NCBI RefSeq assembly: GCF_000196015.1
Contig: NC_007974.2
Coordinates: 930,001 to 994,000, forward strand
DNA: 64,000 nt
Direction of reading: 5' to 3'
DNA from: Cupriavidus metallidurans CH34
Lineage (GTDB): Bacteria > Pseudomonadota > Gammaproteobacteria > Burkholderiales > Burkholderiaceae
Position 1 is the first letter of the stretch, and every line of letters begins with the position of its first letter. The translations under genes were made by a program, and so were the position numbers. A model generated the notes under the pieces. That model was given only the letters and a program-made list of their open reading frames with translations. It was not told the DNA's origin and did no database searches. Positions 7,734 through 16,882 of the stretch are shown piece after piece.

Positions 7734-9236
7734 TCAGGCAACCAGCTTGCTCACGGCTTCATTGAGTGCCAGTTGCGATCGACTCAGTCGGCCGCGCGCC
7801 TCGCTGACCCATTGGCGATCCGCAGCGCGTTCTTGCGCCGCGCGTTCGAGCAGTCGCGCAACCTGCTGCGGCCCGACGCTGCCTTCCGTAATCCGGGTTT
7901 CGACAAAGCGAACCGGATCGAGCGCATCACGTACCGCCGCGTCGCCCAGATTCAGCGCGATACCCACCGTTTCGAGAGCTGCCTCATCGAGACGGCTGCT
8001 GGTCAACTGATCGGGACGCAGTCCTTGCGCCACGCAGTTGCGCACCGCACGGGCGACGATGTGGTGCACCTGGCGGAAGGACAGACGTCGTTCACGCACG
8101 ACGACGTCCGCCAGATTGCTCGCGGTGCACCAGCTTCCCTTGAGCGATTCGGCCATGTGGTCCTGATGCACGATCAGCGTTTCCATGACGCCAGTGAACA
8201 GATCGAGCATGCTTTCTGTCGTTGCCAAGGCCTCGTCGATATGTGAGACGCTACGCATGGCCTGGTCGCCGGTCCCTTCCGCGCGGAACGTGGCCAGCGC
8301 CGCGCTCAGCCACGTCACGGCAGGACCGGCGGCCTTCCTGATGGTCTCCAGTGCGACCGGGTTCTTCTTCTGCGGGAAGATGCTGCTCGTACCACAGTAG
8401 CTGTCATCGGATTCAACCAATCCGAACTCGGCACTGGACCAGATATGCAGGTCGGTAGCCAGATCGTTCAAATCGGCCATGATGAACGACAGTGCGCAGA
8501 TCGCATCCGCTGCATCGAAAGCTTCGCGGCCAAGCTTGGAGTTCTCGATTTGGCCGTCGAATCCGAGCAGTTCCGTGGTTCGCTCGCGATTAAGCGGCCA
8601 TGACGTGCCGGCAAGACCCACGGTTCCCAGTGGATTGCGGTTGACGCGTCCGTACGCCTGCGCCAGACGCTCGAAGCTGTCATGCAATCGGGAGCTGAAG
8701 CTGAGCAGATAGTGTCCGAACACCCATGGCTGGGCCTGCTGCATATGGGTGTAGCCGGGCATGATCGTGTGCGCGTGGTGGCGCGCTTGTTCGGCAATCG
8801 CCTCCTGGAATACGTTCAACTGGTCCATCACATCCAGCATGCGGTTGCGCTTGTACAGGCGGCGTACCGTGGCGCCCTGATCGATGCGGCTGCGGCCGGT
8901 GTGCATCTGGCCGCCCACGTCCTCGCCGATGGCGCCGAAGAGATACGACTCGATCTGCAGCAGAAGGCTGCCCTTGCGCACATCCACGGGAAACGCGGAG
9001 GGCTGCATTCTCCGAATGATCAGCAATTGCTCCAGGATGGCCCGACCGGTCTCCGCCGAAAGAATGCCCTGTTCCACGAGCATGGTCGTATGGGCAAGAT
9101 CAACGGCGACGAACTCGTGAAACTGCCTGCGTTCGCGCTCGAGCCCTGGCAGTGCGTAGTGCTTCGTCAACCGGGAGGCAGGAGGCGAACTCAGGCGAGC
9201 CTCGGCAAGTAGTGTTTCGTGGGGAGTCGATGTCAT
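7734..9236 (-). CDS. ArgH-like (fumarase/aspartase superfamily) C-N lyase
   Basis: Argininosuccinate-lyase-family enzyme of 500 residues that should eliminate fumarate or a related acid from an N-substituted amino acid. Seen: the TGRSRIDQGAT segment (substrate loop one), GYTHMQQAQPW (loop two with the catalytic-region His) and the mobile signature loop GTSSIFPQKKNP, where the canonical family has GSS.MPQKKNP. The context is a LysR gene, a Bug receptor and a porin rather than arginine genes, so a role in catabolism of an imported amino-acid conjugate or aminopolycarboxylate is more likely than arginine biosynthesis. The ATG at 9236 is chosen from homologous length; the frame extends upstream without family similarity. 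Substrate unknown. Confidence 0.82.
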   Translation of the reverse strand: MTSTPHETLLAEARLSSPPASRLTKHYALPGLERERRQFHEFVAVDLAHTTMLVEQGILSAETGRAILEQLLIIRRMQPSAFPVDVRKGSLLLQIESYLFGAIGEDVGGQMHTGRSRIDQGATVRRLYKRNRMLDVMDQLNVFQEAIAEQARHHAHTIMPGYTHMQQAQPWVFGHYLLSFSSRLHDSFERLAQAYGRVNRNPLGTVGLAGTSWPLNRERTTELLGFDGQIENSKLGREAFDAADAICALSFIMADLNDLATDLHIWSSAEFGLVESDDSYCGTSSIFPQKKNPVALETIRKAAGPAVTWLSAALATFRAEGTGDQAMRSVSHIDEALATTESMLDLFTGVMETLIVHQDHMAESLKGSWCTASNLADVVVRERRLSFRQVHHIVARAVRNCVAQGLRPDQLTSSRLDEAALETVGIALNLGDAAVRDALDPVRFVETRITEGSVGPQQVARLLERAAQERAADRQWVSEARGRLSRSQLALNEAVSKLVA

Positions 9237-9468
9237 GGTAACAAGCGAGGCAATCGGCGCCTGGCCATGCGGACGGCGCTTCTCTACCCAGCAATAATGC
9301 GGTTCAGACGGGGGCCTCGCCCCGCGCGCTGCAAGCAGATCGCGCCGGGCGAACGATCGGAATGAACCTTGGCGAAAGACCGCGGCGCGGTCACTTCTGC
9401 TAGTCCGATTCCATGACTCGATGATGAATTTTTGGTCCGCGAGGCACAACTACAGACACGGTTGGACG

Positions 9469-9495
9469 CGCATAAGGAAATCTTCTACTTATGCG
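9469..9495. promoter_or_regulatory. LysR-type operator (CGCATAAG-N11-CTTATGCG)
   Basis: A perfect 8-bp inverted repeat, CGCATAAG and CTTATGCG, separated by 11 bases. It lies between the lysR stop and the lyase start. The left arm sits in a longer block (9460-9476, GGTTGGACGCGCATAAG) that recurs inverted before the porin. Spacing and symmetry fit a LysR-family recognition site. Confidence 0.65.
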
Positions 9496-9520
9496 TGGTT
9501 TCACCGCGGCTCGCGGCGAA

Positions 9521-10426
9521 TCAGGACGAGGCGACGCTCGCCTTGAATTGTTCTTTGACCAGCTTGATAAAGTCTTCCACAACCTTCGATCGCGGCTGAT
9601 GGGACGGCAGGACCATGGAGAAATGGAACTGTACGGCCGGCGACAATGGACGCCAGACCACACCTGGATCACGCACTCTGCGCGCGGTGAAGGGATCAAC
9701 GACAGTCAAACCAAGTCCGCCTGCCACCAGGCTGCATGCCACGTGACCGAGCGATGTGACCACCGAGCGCTTGCAGGTCACGCCAGCAGCGTCGAGTTCC
9801 ATCTCCAATCGCATCCGCACCGGGCTATTGCGATTCAGCGAGATAAGCGGCTCATCCTGCAGATCGGTAATCTTCAATGACCTCTTGCGGGCCAAAGCAT
9901 GGCCACGCGGGAGTACGCAGACTGCCGCGACGCTTGGTAGCGGGAGAACATCGACCCCGGGGTACTCATCGCCGGACATCTGAACGAATCCGATATCGAT
10001 CTGGTGCGCTGCGGCGAGCTCCATGACGCCTAGAGAATTCCTGACGTCCAGCGAGATCGCCAGTTCTGGGCGGGAGAGTGAGAACTGCCTGACGCTTTCG
10101 CTGAGCAGGCTCAATCCCAGCGTATGCATGGACGCAACACGCAGGGTACCGATGCGAGCGGACTTCAGATCGAGCGCCACACGCTCGATCTGCTCCATGC
10201 CCTGGTAGAACCGGTCCACTTCGCGGAACAATCGCTGGGCTTCGGCACCCGGAATCAGGCGATTGCCTTCACGCCGGAACAGGCGGATTTCCAGTCTCTT
10301 TTCGAGGTCCCTGATAAGCGCACTCACCGCTGGCTGGCTGATCTTGAGCCGTTCGGCGGCCACGGTCATGCTGCCGGACACCATGACACTACGGAACGCT
10401 TCGAGTTGGCGGGGATTCAGTTGCAT
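9521..10426 (-). CDS. LysR-family transcriptional regulator
   Basis: 301-residue LysR regulator. The N-terminal winged HTH is clear (LNPRQLEAFRSVMVSGSMTVAAERL, then ISQPAVSALIRDLEKRL), followed by the periplasmic-binding-protein-like effector domain from about residue 90. It is divergent from the porin at 10676 and upstream of the lyase-Bug pair on the same strand. Two related operator sequences flank it (9469-9495 and 10498-10524), so it probably controls lyase, Bug receptor and porin together. Effector unknown. Confidence 0.9.
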   Translation of the reverse strand: MQLNPRQLEAFRSVMVSGSMTVAAERLKISQPAVSALIRDLEKRLEIRLFRREGNRLIPGAEAQRLFREVDRFYQGMEQIERVALDLKSARIGTLRVASMHTLGLSLLSESVRQFSLSRPELAISLDVRNSLGVMELAAAHQIDIGFVQMSGDEYPGVDVLPLPSVAAVCVLPRGHALARKRSLKITDLQDEPLISLNRNSPVRMRLEMELDAAGVTCKRSVVTSLGHVACSLVAGGLGLTVVDPFTARRVRDPGVVWRPLSPAVQFHFSMVLPSHQPRSKVVEDFIKLVKEQFKASVASS

Positions 10427-10497
10427 AGGTAGCTAAGGCGAAGACTGATGCCATGACTTTTGGGGGGCGAGCCTACAACGTAGCACGCTGCCGCGCC

Positions 10498-10524
10498 CAT
10501 AAATTTCTCTTATGCGCGTCCAAC
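10498..10524. promoter_or_regulatory. Second LysR-type operator copy before the porin
   Basis: CTTATGCGCGTCCAACC (10509-10525 region) is the exact reverse complement of the block at 9460-9476 upstream of the lyase. The opposite arm here is degraded to CATAA (10498-10502). It lies between the divergent lysR and porin genes, about 150 bp before the porin start. Confidence 0.6.
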
Positions 10525-10675
10525 CGTGGCTGGGGTTGTTCGTCATGAGAGACCAGCGTCAGAATTTTGTCATGGGATTCCAAAGTCCCATCGAGCCAGA
10601 ACAACAATGAATTCACGGCGCGTATGCCGTCCTTCTTTGGGACGGAGCCGTCCCCATTCACGAGGAGACCATTGA

Positions 10676-11791
10676 ATGAAATGCAAGTACCTTGCCATTG
10701 CGGTGGCAATGCTGACTGCGAGCAGTGTCCAAGCGCAATCGAGCGTTACCCTGTATGGCGTTGTTGATGCCGGTATCGAGTACCTGAACCATGCTGTCGC
10801 ATCGACGGGAACCGTTGCACCGGGTGCCAAGGGACATAGCCTGGTGGCCTTGCAATCAGGCAACCAGTCCGGATCACGCTGGGGTCTGCGTGGCATCGAG
10901 GACCTGGGTGGCGGCCTGAGGAGCCTCTTTGTTCTGGAAAGCGGATTCTCCATCGACACCGGCACGAGCACCCAAAGCGGTCGCCTGTTCGGACGCGGTG
11001 CCTACGTCGGACTCGAGAACCAATGGGGCAGGCTGACGTTGGGTCGCCACACGGTGCCGTTCTATGACTTTGCGGTGACGTACGATCCGATGGCGATTTC
11101 GAGCCGCTACGCTATCGGCGCGCAGGATCCGTTCATGGGAGCGGCGCGTGCAGACAATTCTGTCAAGTACATGGGCACCTTTGGCGGCCTGAGCGTGACA
11201 GGACTGTATAGCTTCAACTACAACAACCAGGAAGTTCCGGGCAACTTCACGAACGGCCGCGAGTACTCTCTCGGCGCGAACTATTCTGGCGGCTCGTTCT
11301 CGATTGGGGCAGTCTACGATCAGATCAACCAATCGGCCGCCACGGCATTGCAAACAAATAGCCTGACGCAACGGGCAGCGGTGGCCGGTACGTACGCCTA
11401 CGGCAACGCCAAGGTTTACGCGGGCTACCGCTATGCGCACGCGTTCAACGGTGCCAGCCTGCCTGGTTCCACAGTGGCTAACACTGCGTCGAACCTCGCT
11501 TGGGCAGGTGTTGGCTATCAACTGACACCTGCTCTCTCATTCGCTGGCTCGGCCTATTACCAGAATCTTCGCAACTCCCGATCTGGCAACCCATGGCAGT
11601 TCGTCATGGTGGCCGACTATGCGCTGTCGAAGCGCACCGACCTATATACGGCAGCATCGTATGTGCTTAACAAGGGCAAATCGAGCCTGGGCGTGAATGG
11701 CTTCAACAGCCAGCTGGGGACGACGAGCGAGGCCGTACAACCTGGCGCCAATCAATTCGGTGCTGTAGTCGGTGTTCGGCACAAGTTCTGA
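10676..11791 (+). CDS. Gram-negative outer-membrane porin (Omp32/OmpC type)
   Basis: Trimeric 16-stranded general porin of the betaproteobacterial type, 371 residues. Signal peptide KCKYLAIAVAMLTASSVQA precedes QSSVTLYGVVDAGIEY, the standard first strand. The eyelet loop motif GRLTLGRHTVPFYD is present, and the chain ends in the terminal phenylalanine (VGVRHKF) needed for Bam recognition. The ribosome-binding site is ACGAGGAGACC before the ATG. It is divergent from lysR with the shared operator between them, so it is likely the outer-membrane entry for the substrate handled by the Bug receptor and lyase. Confidence 0.93.
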   Translation: MKCKYLAIAVAMLTASSVQAQSSVTLYGVVDAGIEYLNHAVASTGTVAPGAKGHSLVALQSGNQSGSRWGLRGIEDLGGGLRSLFVLESGFSIDTGTSTQSGRLFGRGAYVGLENQWGRLTLGRHTVPFYDFAVTYDPMAISSRYAIGAQDPFMGAARADNSVKYMGTFGGLSVTGLYSFNYNNQEVPGNFTNGREYSLGANYSGGSFSIGAVYDQINQSAATALQTNSLTQRAAVAGTYAYGNAKVYAGYRYAHAFNGASLPGSTVANTASNLAWAGVGYQLTPALSFAGSAYYQNLRNSRSGNPWQFVMVADYALSKRTDLYTAASYVLNKGKSSLGVNGFNSQLGTTSEAVQPGANQFGAVVGVRHKF

Positions 11792-11881
11792 GCCGACCGG
11801 TACGGCGCCCTGCCTTTCAAGCGGTGCCACATACGCGTGCTATATATTTGTCCTTTCGACAGCATGGCGAGGTAGGTCCGC

Positions 11882-12253
11882 ATGGCAAAGAAATCGATTC
11901 GGGTATCGCATGTCGCGATACCCGGCGACCTGAGTGTTCTCAAGCTGAAGGGATATTTGAGATCCGCGCTCACTGAAGTGGCGGAAGGAACTGGTGACGA
12001 CGAAATCCTTCTGATCAAGGTTCTAGTGCCACGGCCGTTGGGCCTGAAAGCCGGTGAGAAACTGCTCGACAAGGTCTTGCAAGCGATCGTCGACAAGGAT
12101 CCACGCGTGAGCCGGGTGTCAGTTGAATTCGTCGATGGTGATGTCACGCCCGAGAAGATCGCGGAAAGCCAGGCGCGAACGCAGAAAGAGATCGACGCAT
12201 ATGGGCACCTGCTCCAGGAATCGACGGACGAAGGGGAATCCGATCGCCATTGA
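11882..12253 (+). CDS. Conserved hypothetical protein, 123 residues
   Basis: A small soluble protein with no signal peptide or membrane segment and a credible alternation of charged and hydrophobic residues (KVLVPRPLGLKAGEKLLDKVLQAIVDKD). The C-terminal 30 residues are acidic and polar. Its ribosome-binding site is weak (GGCGAGGTAGGTCCGC). I do not recognise the family. Codon use is like its neighbours, which supports a real gene. It stands alone, 90 bp after the porin. Confidence 0.6.
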   Translation: MAKKSIRVSHVAIPGDLSVLKLKGYLRSALTEVAEGTGDDEILLIKVLVPRPLGLKAGEKLLDKVLQAIVDKDPRVSRVSVEFVDGDVTPEKIAESQARTQKEIDAYGHLLQESTDEGESDRH

Positions 12254-13351
12254 ATGGTTCAGTTGATATATCGATAGCCCTCCTGCGTGGCCACCACATC
12301 TATTCCAGACGTTGGTAGCTCGCTGCTAGTCGGCGGTTTCCCAAGATGCTGGTTTCACTCCGCATGTGCGCAGCCGCACGATCTCTTGCAAGCCTCCTTG
12401 TTGCGGACGATTTCAGTACTGAGCGGGTTTGAATGCCATGAATAAGGAGGGCAGCCAGGCGTGGTGTCCGTCGCTGCGGTCAAGCTGCTAATCCACGCGA
12501 AGGGCTTGGCCAACATGCATGGTGTTGTACGTGGTAAGTCCGGCAGCAGGTGCAACCATCGGCGACTCAGACATTGCCTGTGCGGAAGCTTCAGTGTTGG
12601 AGCAATTGGCGATGCTAGTTGGGCGTGATTCGACGGCTGCGCTGCGCTAAGCGGCTCGGCCAGCATCGGCGCATCATCCGTCTGACTTTCCTTTAAATTG
12701 CACCGAATCTTGAATCACCAAGTCATCGTCGCCACGGCATACGGGAGAGGGGCATCTTGCGAAGCAACCTTTTTCGCTGGGGCGGCACTTATTGTCATCC
12801 CTAGATACAAAGGCCGTAGGGCTAGGCATTCTCAAATGTCGACACGGGCACGCCTTTGGTGATGCATGGTTAGCCTTATGTTGAGCTGTGGCAATGGCCT
12901 ACGACGGCTGGGTGAGCGCAGGAAGGGCCGAGGGCGACGTCATTGAAAAGCAATAGCTGGTAGCTACCAACTTGGAAGTCCTAAACGCCGGTGACACTTG
13001 GCGCATCGCTCAATTCAACTCAGGCCGATGTCGTCGTGAATTGGCGGCAGTCTCTAACCGACCCTGAACTGCCCTTCGACGCGGGGTAACCTCTACGGCT
13101 GCTTCCAGAGGGATCCGGTCTCCGCGCAGGCTTGCCACATGCACCGGTTCGGTGGATAGCTGACAAGGTAGCAGGCACGACAAACTCGACGCGAATGAGC
13201 CAAGGCGGATATCAAAACTGATCAGCGCCGATGGCAAACCGCACATGCGTAGTGAAGGGCATCAGAACTGACCGGTCACGTGAGAAAATAGCATTGTGCG
13301 GGCAACGGAGTTCGGCAGTTCGCCACCGATTTGACGGTTGGTTTGGTCGCA
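12254..13351. other. 1.1 kb with no recognisable gene
   Basis: Both strands were read. Open frames of up to 103 codons exist (for example minus 12355-12666) but none has family features, a good ribosome-binding site or the third-position GC bias of the neighbours. The base composition looks more AT-rich and the stretch may be decayed accessory DNA. No hairpin terminator or repeat stood out. Confidence 0.5.
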
Positions 13352-13813
13352 CTACTTGTAGTAACCGACGCCGCAACCCAGGCCGGCAACCGCAGTAACG
13401 AGGCTCGCCTTCGGCACCCACGTCTTGTCAGCGCCGGCCTTGGGAGACATGTAGCTGACCTCGTTGACCTGGCCCTCTTTTGCCGCGTCATAGAGCCTTG
13501 GTCCATACACGTCGCCCGTAGGGTCCCTAAATTTCCTAGCATCCTTGCCGAGCAACCCCTTAACGTTGGGATTGCCGACCGCGACGAGGAGTCCGTCGCT
13601 GAGATTGAAGCAGAACGGATAGAGATCGCCAACAAGAAAGCCATTTTCGCCGTTGTTGATCTGGTTGAGCGTCCTGGCTTTATCGGCTTTGATGGCCGCA
13701 ACCGTCTTTTCAAGCATGGTCCTAGCGTCCGCCGCAGTACCTTGCGCCAATGCCGTAGCCGAGAATAAGGCAGCCATGGCGCCTAGCGTGCCAATCACGA
13801 GTTTACGAAACAT
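13352..13813 (-). CDS. Periplasmic single-cache-domain protein
   Basis: Secreted 153-residue protein made only of a signal peptide (FRKLVIGTLGAMAALFSATALA) and one sCache_2-type domain. The typical core is seen: a long helix (ARTMLEKTVAAIKADKARTLNQIN), then GDLYPFCFNLSDGLLVAVG, DPTGDVYG and a C-terminal VAGLGCGVGYYK. Such stand-alone cache proteins bind small organic acids in the periplasm. The start at 13813 is preferred over 13819: GGAGG lies 7 bases before 13813 but only 1 base before 13819. No sensor kinase or chemoreceptor is adjacent. Confidence 0.82.
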   Translation of the reverse strand: MFRKLVIGTLGAMAALFSATALAQGTAADARTMLEKTVAAIKADKARTLNQINNGENGFLVGDLYPFCFNLSDGLLVAVGNPNVKGLLGKDARKFRDPTGDVYGPRLYDAAKEGQVNEVSYMSPKAGADKTWVPKASLVTAVAGLGCGVGYYK

Positions 13814-14168
13814 GGACATTCCTCCCTTCTCTTCGAGCAATTGGCAATTGTCATGCACCGCGTGCAGCCAGCAAGTCATCATGTCCAAACATTGCCCCAG
13901 TTGACCAGTCTACTCGTGCCCGCCGACGAGTTGATAAAAAGAGGTGGGGCGGCTACTTCAGGATTGGGCCCATCGTGTCGATCCCGAGCGTGGTCGAACG
14001 GCGTGAAGCGCGCGGCATGGTGCACTAGATACGCGCCTGCAATATCACGCAGGTAATTCAAAGGCGAAGTTACACTTCGCGGACGTGGAGTCACCGCCTA
14101 TCGCTGAAATCCGCGGCAGCGTTGCCCTGGCCGACGCGAGGATTGTCAATCGGCGGCCGGCGCGATCA

Positions 14169-14561
14169 TCACTTACGTTGAGGCGACCACTCGGTGCCGC
14201 CGTCTGAGCCATTCAACATTGTGCTGTTGAAACGGACGAGCGCGGCGGTTGCAATGGCCTCCTTTATTTGAGCATCGGTCGCACCAGCGGCTTTTGCCGC
14301 TTTAGTGTGAGCGGAAACGCAATATGCACAAGGAATTTGTGCAGCCACGCCGAGGGCAATGAGTTGCTTGGTTTTCGCATCTAAAGCTCCCGTGGGATTC
14401 ATCACGGCCCGAGATTCGTCCCAGTGCGGCTTCAGTGCCTGTTCGGGAAGTGTCTGTTTCATCCATTCAGGTGCCTCCTGAGCGCTGACGCTTGGTTCCG
14501 TTGCCAGGGCCAACAGCAGTGCTAAACCGGCGCTCGCCAGTAGAGTTCTCATGACTGACAT
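14169..14561 (-). CDS. Exported carboxymuconolactone decarboxylase/AhpD-like protein
   Basis: 130-residue CMD/AhpD-family protein. The redox motif CAYCVSAH (CxxC plus the distal His) of AhpD-type peroxidase partners is intact, in the context LIALGVAAQIPCAYC and followed by AAGATDAQIKEAIATAA. An N-terminal hydrophobic signal (RTLLASAGLALLLALATEPSVSA) indicates export, which is uncommon for this mainly cytosolic family. The start at 14561 has GGGGAGG six bases upstream; the frame upstream is not coding. Likely a thiol-dependent peroxide or disulfide activity in the periplasm. Confidence 0.85.
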   Translation of the reverse strand: MSVMRTLLASAGLALLLALATEPSVSAQEAPEWMKQTLPEQALKPHWDESRAVMNPTGALDAKTKQLIALGVAAQIPCAYCVSAHTKAAKAAGATDAQIKEAIATAALVRFNSTMLNGSDGGTEWSPQRK

Positions 14562-14800
14562 GACTGACCTCCCCAAGTAATATTGAAGGGCTACTGATCG
14601 TGACACTGAGGCGCCAGGACTGTCAATCGGCTCGGTCTGCGCCCCGCAGTGCCTGCCGCCGAGTGGCTTCCAGTCCAAATTCGAATTGGGGGGCCGACCT
14701 TACGCCACTGCACCGAGTCGGACGACGTTCCCAGCCTCCACCGGGGCGTCGGCGAAGCCGAGCATCGCCATTGCGGAGCGCGCGCCGTCGAGGATCAGAT

Positions 14801-14955
14801 CGCAACACTCTTGCATCTGCTTTGCTCGCTGCGTCGCGCTTTGGCATGGTGGGGGAAGTCGCCGATCTCGTCGCTTGCGTCGCCAGTCCGCGTGCGGGCT
14901 ACATACCGGGGTGATCGTTGGGCTAGGCGGGGGACTCGCGCCGTTCACCAACTGA
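14801..14955 (+). pseudogene. Remnant of a short-chain dehydrogenase 3' end, frameshifted
   Basis: One frame reads ASRFGMVGEVADLVACVASPRAGYI and, after loss of one base near 14910, the next frame continues TGVIVGLGGGLAPFTN and stops. Together they match the C-terminal end of SDR enzymes (RFG..eEVADLVaFLaSPrAgYItGtvv.vDGGl). The nucleotide-binding and catalytic parts are absent. The rest of 14562-15192 shows no gene. Confidence 0.65.
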
Positions 14956-15192
14956 ATTTTGCAGACGAGATTGCGGTGCAAAGTGTGGGCGCGGCGGTCC
15001 GGGGTAGGCTGAACTTCGGCCATTGGACTTGTAATTTCGATTGACTCTTCATGGCCGGAACCGGCCGATGTCCGAGGTTTTCGGTCCACGTCCCGCAGTT
15101 GGATGCCGTCAAAATGCGGTCGTCTTGCCGCGACAATCGAGGTACGATGCCGGTCTTTCAGGCTGGCTGACCAGTCCAAAGGAACTATACCC

Positions 15193-15543
15193 ATGAGCCA
15201 ACGACGTAGCCGTCGCCAACGCAAGAAGCTGCGGGTGGCGGAATTTCAGGAACTCGGATTTCTCGTCACAGCGGAGCTTGCCGTTGGACTGGGTGCGGAC
15301 GCAAAGATTGCTGCCTGCGAAGCCTTCATTGCCGATTGCATCGAAGCGAACCAACTCACCTATGGTGGTGCAATAGATGACCGCCTGGATGGATTTGTAT
15401 CCCCGGAGGGGAACCGCAGTTCCTCCACGGAGGAACACCGCCGAATCGTCCTGGACTGGCTGAACGGTCGGGCTGAGTTCGGTGCTGTGCGCGTCGGTCC
15501 GCTGATCGACGCGTGGTACGGCAATTTCGCGGAACTTGGCTGA
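15193..15543 (+). CDS. yggL: YggL-family (DUF469) ribosome-associated protein
   Basis: 116 residues matching the YggL/DUF469 family, described as 50S-subunit-associated. Seen: basic N-terminus SQRRSRRQRKKLRVAEFQELGF, then the conserved D/E-rich middle, LTYGGAIDDRLDGFVSP, and the C-terminal WLNGRAEFGAVRVGPLIDAWYG. The start at 15193 is chosen because family similarity begins there; the ORF extends upstream without similarity. It is a monocistronic gene surrounded by non-coding DNA. Confidence 0.88.
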   Translation: MSQRRSRRQRKKLRVAEFQELGFLVTAELAVGLGADAKIAACEAFIADCIEANQLTYGGAIDDRLDGFVSPEGNRSSSTEEHRRIVLDWLNGRAEFGAVRVGPLIDAWYGNFAELG

Positions 15544-15924
15544 GCCTTCATATGCCACGCATTGAAGGATGCCGCCAGGAGACATTCGTCCGCTCGGCGA
15601 GGCCGTGGTTGGCCGGATCGAAAGCGTGCAGGAAGATTCCCTGTGAGGCTCGTTGAAGGGAACTGGCGCAAGCTATCTCGGAATCGCCAGTGGATGAGGT
15701 GTCTTCTTTTCCCGCACTGTACGATTTGAGTTCCGAACGGCAGGTCAGGCAGGAACCTTGCCAGTCCGGCGGACGTCTCAGGCAATCTTGCCTTGCGCGA
15801 AACTGCCGGTTTTCTTTTGTGTGGAGCCTGACGGGCAGCCGATTCGCCGGTCACCAGCTCGGCGCGCATTGCAGTTCGGTCAAGGCGCAACAATCAGACG
15901 TGGACAGACTAAGCGGACTTCGAT
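15544..15924. other. 381 bp without a supported gene
   Basis: No open frame here shows family similarity or a convincing start. It probably contains the yggL 3' end and the promoter of the small gene at 15925. Confidence 0.4.
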
Positions 15925-16140
15925 ATGAATAGCAAACAACGCCGCAAAGCCTACCGGAAGAGTCCCTACCAGATCGAAACGACATGGACGTTCAGGGGCG
16001 CGCAGGTGATCATCACGCGCATTGCAAGCCCCACCGCAGTCATCGTCGAGTTTGAGGGAGCCGGAGCACGCACGCATGTCCCCACGCGTGCACTGGAGCC
16101 ACGCGGCCCTAACGGAAGCATGTTCCGCCCGCTGCCATAG
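15925..16140 (+). CDS. Small hypothetical protein, 71 residues
   Basis: A basic, soluble small protein beginning NSKQRRKAYRKSPYQIE, with a short beta-rich middle (VIITRIASPTAVIVEFEGAG) and a C-terminal VPTRALEPRGPNG. The alternation of hydrophobic and charged residues looks like a real small SH3- or KOW-like fold, but I do not recognise the family. The ribosome-binding site is weak. Confidence 0.5.
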   Translation: MNSKQRRKAYRKSPYQIETTWTFRGAQVIITRIASPTAVIVEFEGAGARTHVPTRALEPRGPNGSMFRPLP

Positions 16141-16882
16141 TTTCTCGACCTACCTCGCATCGGCACTTGGCGGGACTGGCATCCCCGTCGTGTGCGTCGT
16201 TGCAATGTGTGACTGCGCGACGGGTGGAATGGGCCGGGAGGCTTATCGAAGCACGGTGCTGCCGTAGCTGGTGCGGACGCTCGGTGCGCGTGACGGCGAC
16301 CGAGCCCCATCTGTGTGGCAATTCTGGACCTCCGGTGTCGCCTGGTATCGCGGAAGGGAAACCAACGGTCATTGCCAGAAGGCCCCTACATCGGGAAACC
16401 CCGGGCGCCCATGTTCCCCGTACGGCCGACCCGACGGTCACGGCGGCTCCGATGTGCGTGGCGCGCGCGGATGCGGGCACGGCGGCTGGCTGCGTGACCA
16501 TCCTCGCCCGTGTTTCCTGGTTTTCCATCGATGGCCGGAAGGTCGCACGCGACGCCAGCAGCCCCGACCTTTGAGTGCTCAAAAGGTAACTTTTGAGTTT
16601 GGCCTTAGAAATTGGCTTATCTTGATAATTAGCACTATCTCGATAGCTGCCCCCCCTAGCGTGCGATTCCTTTTAGGCGCCGATGCTAGCTTGCTGGGAA
16701 TGCCCCAGTTGCGCCGCCGCGGCGTCGTGATATCCGGTCTTATCGCAATGGTTAGATGTCGAAGCCATGGGGGGCGCCCGTCTAAGTCAGAGCGAGCGAC
16801 AGGGGGCTGACCGGCGGCAGACACAGCTAACCCGTATGGGACATCCGAGCAGTCCCGGCGATTTCGCCATTGCCGTGCACGC
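16141..16882. other. 740 bp without a recognisable gene
   Basis: Open frames on both strands (such as minus 16109-16582) lack any family features and overlap each other. An AT-richer patch lies at 16575-16680. Nothing else is seen before the helicase fragment. Confidence 0.4.

Noticed and set aside
12355..12666. 103-codon minus-strand ORF in the gene-free stretch
   Set aside because: No ribosome-binding site, no family features, and irregular composition (many Pro/His/Ser); not distinguishable from chance.
16109..16582. 157-codon minus-strand ORF
   Set aside because: Overlaps other frames, and composition and lack of motifs suggest chance.
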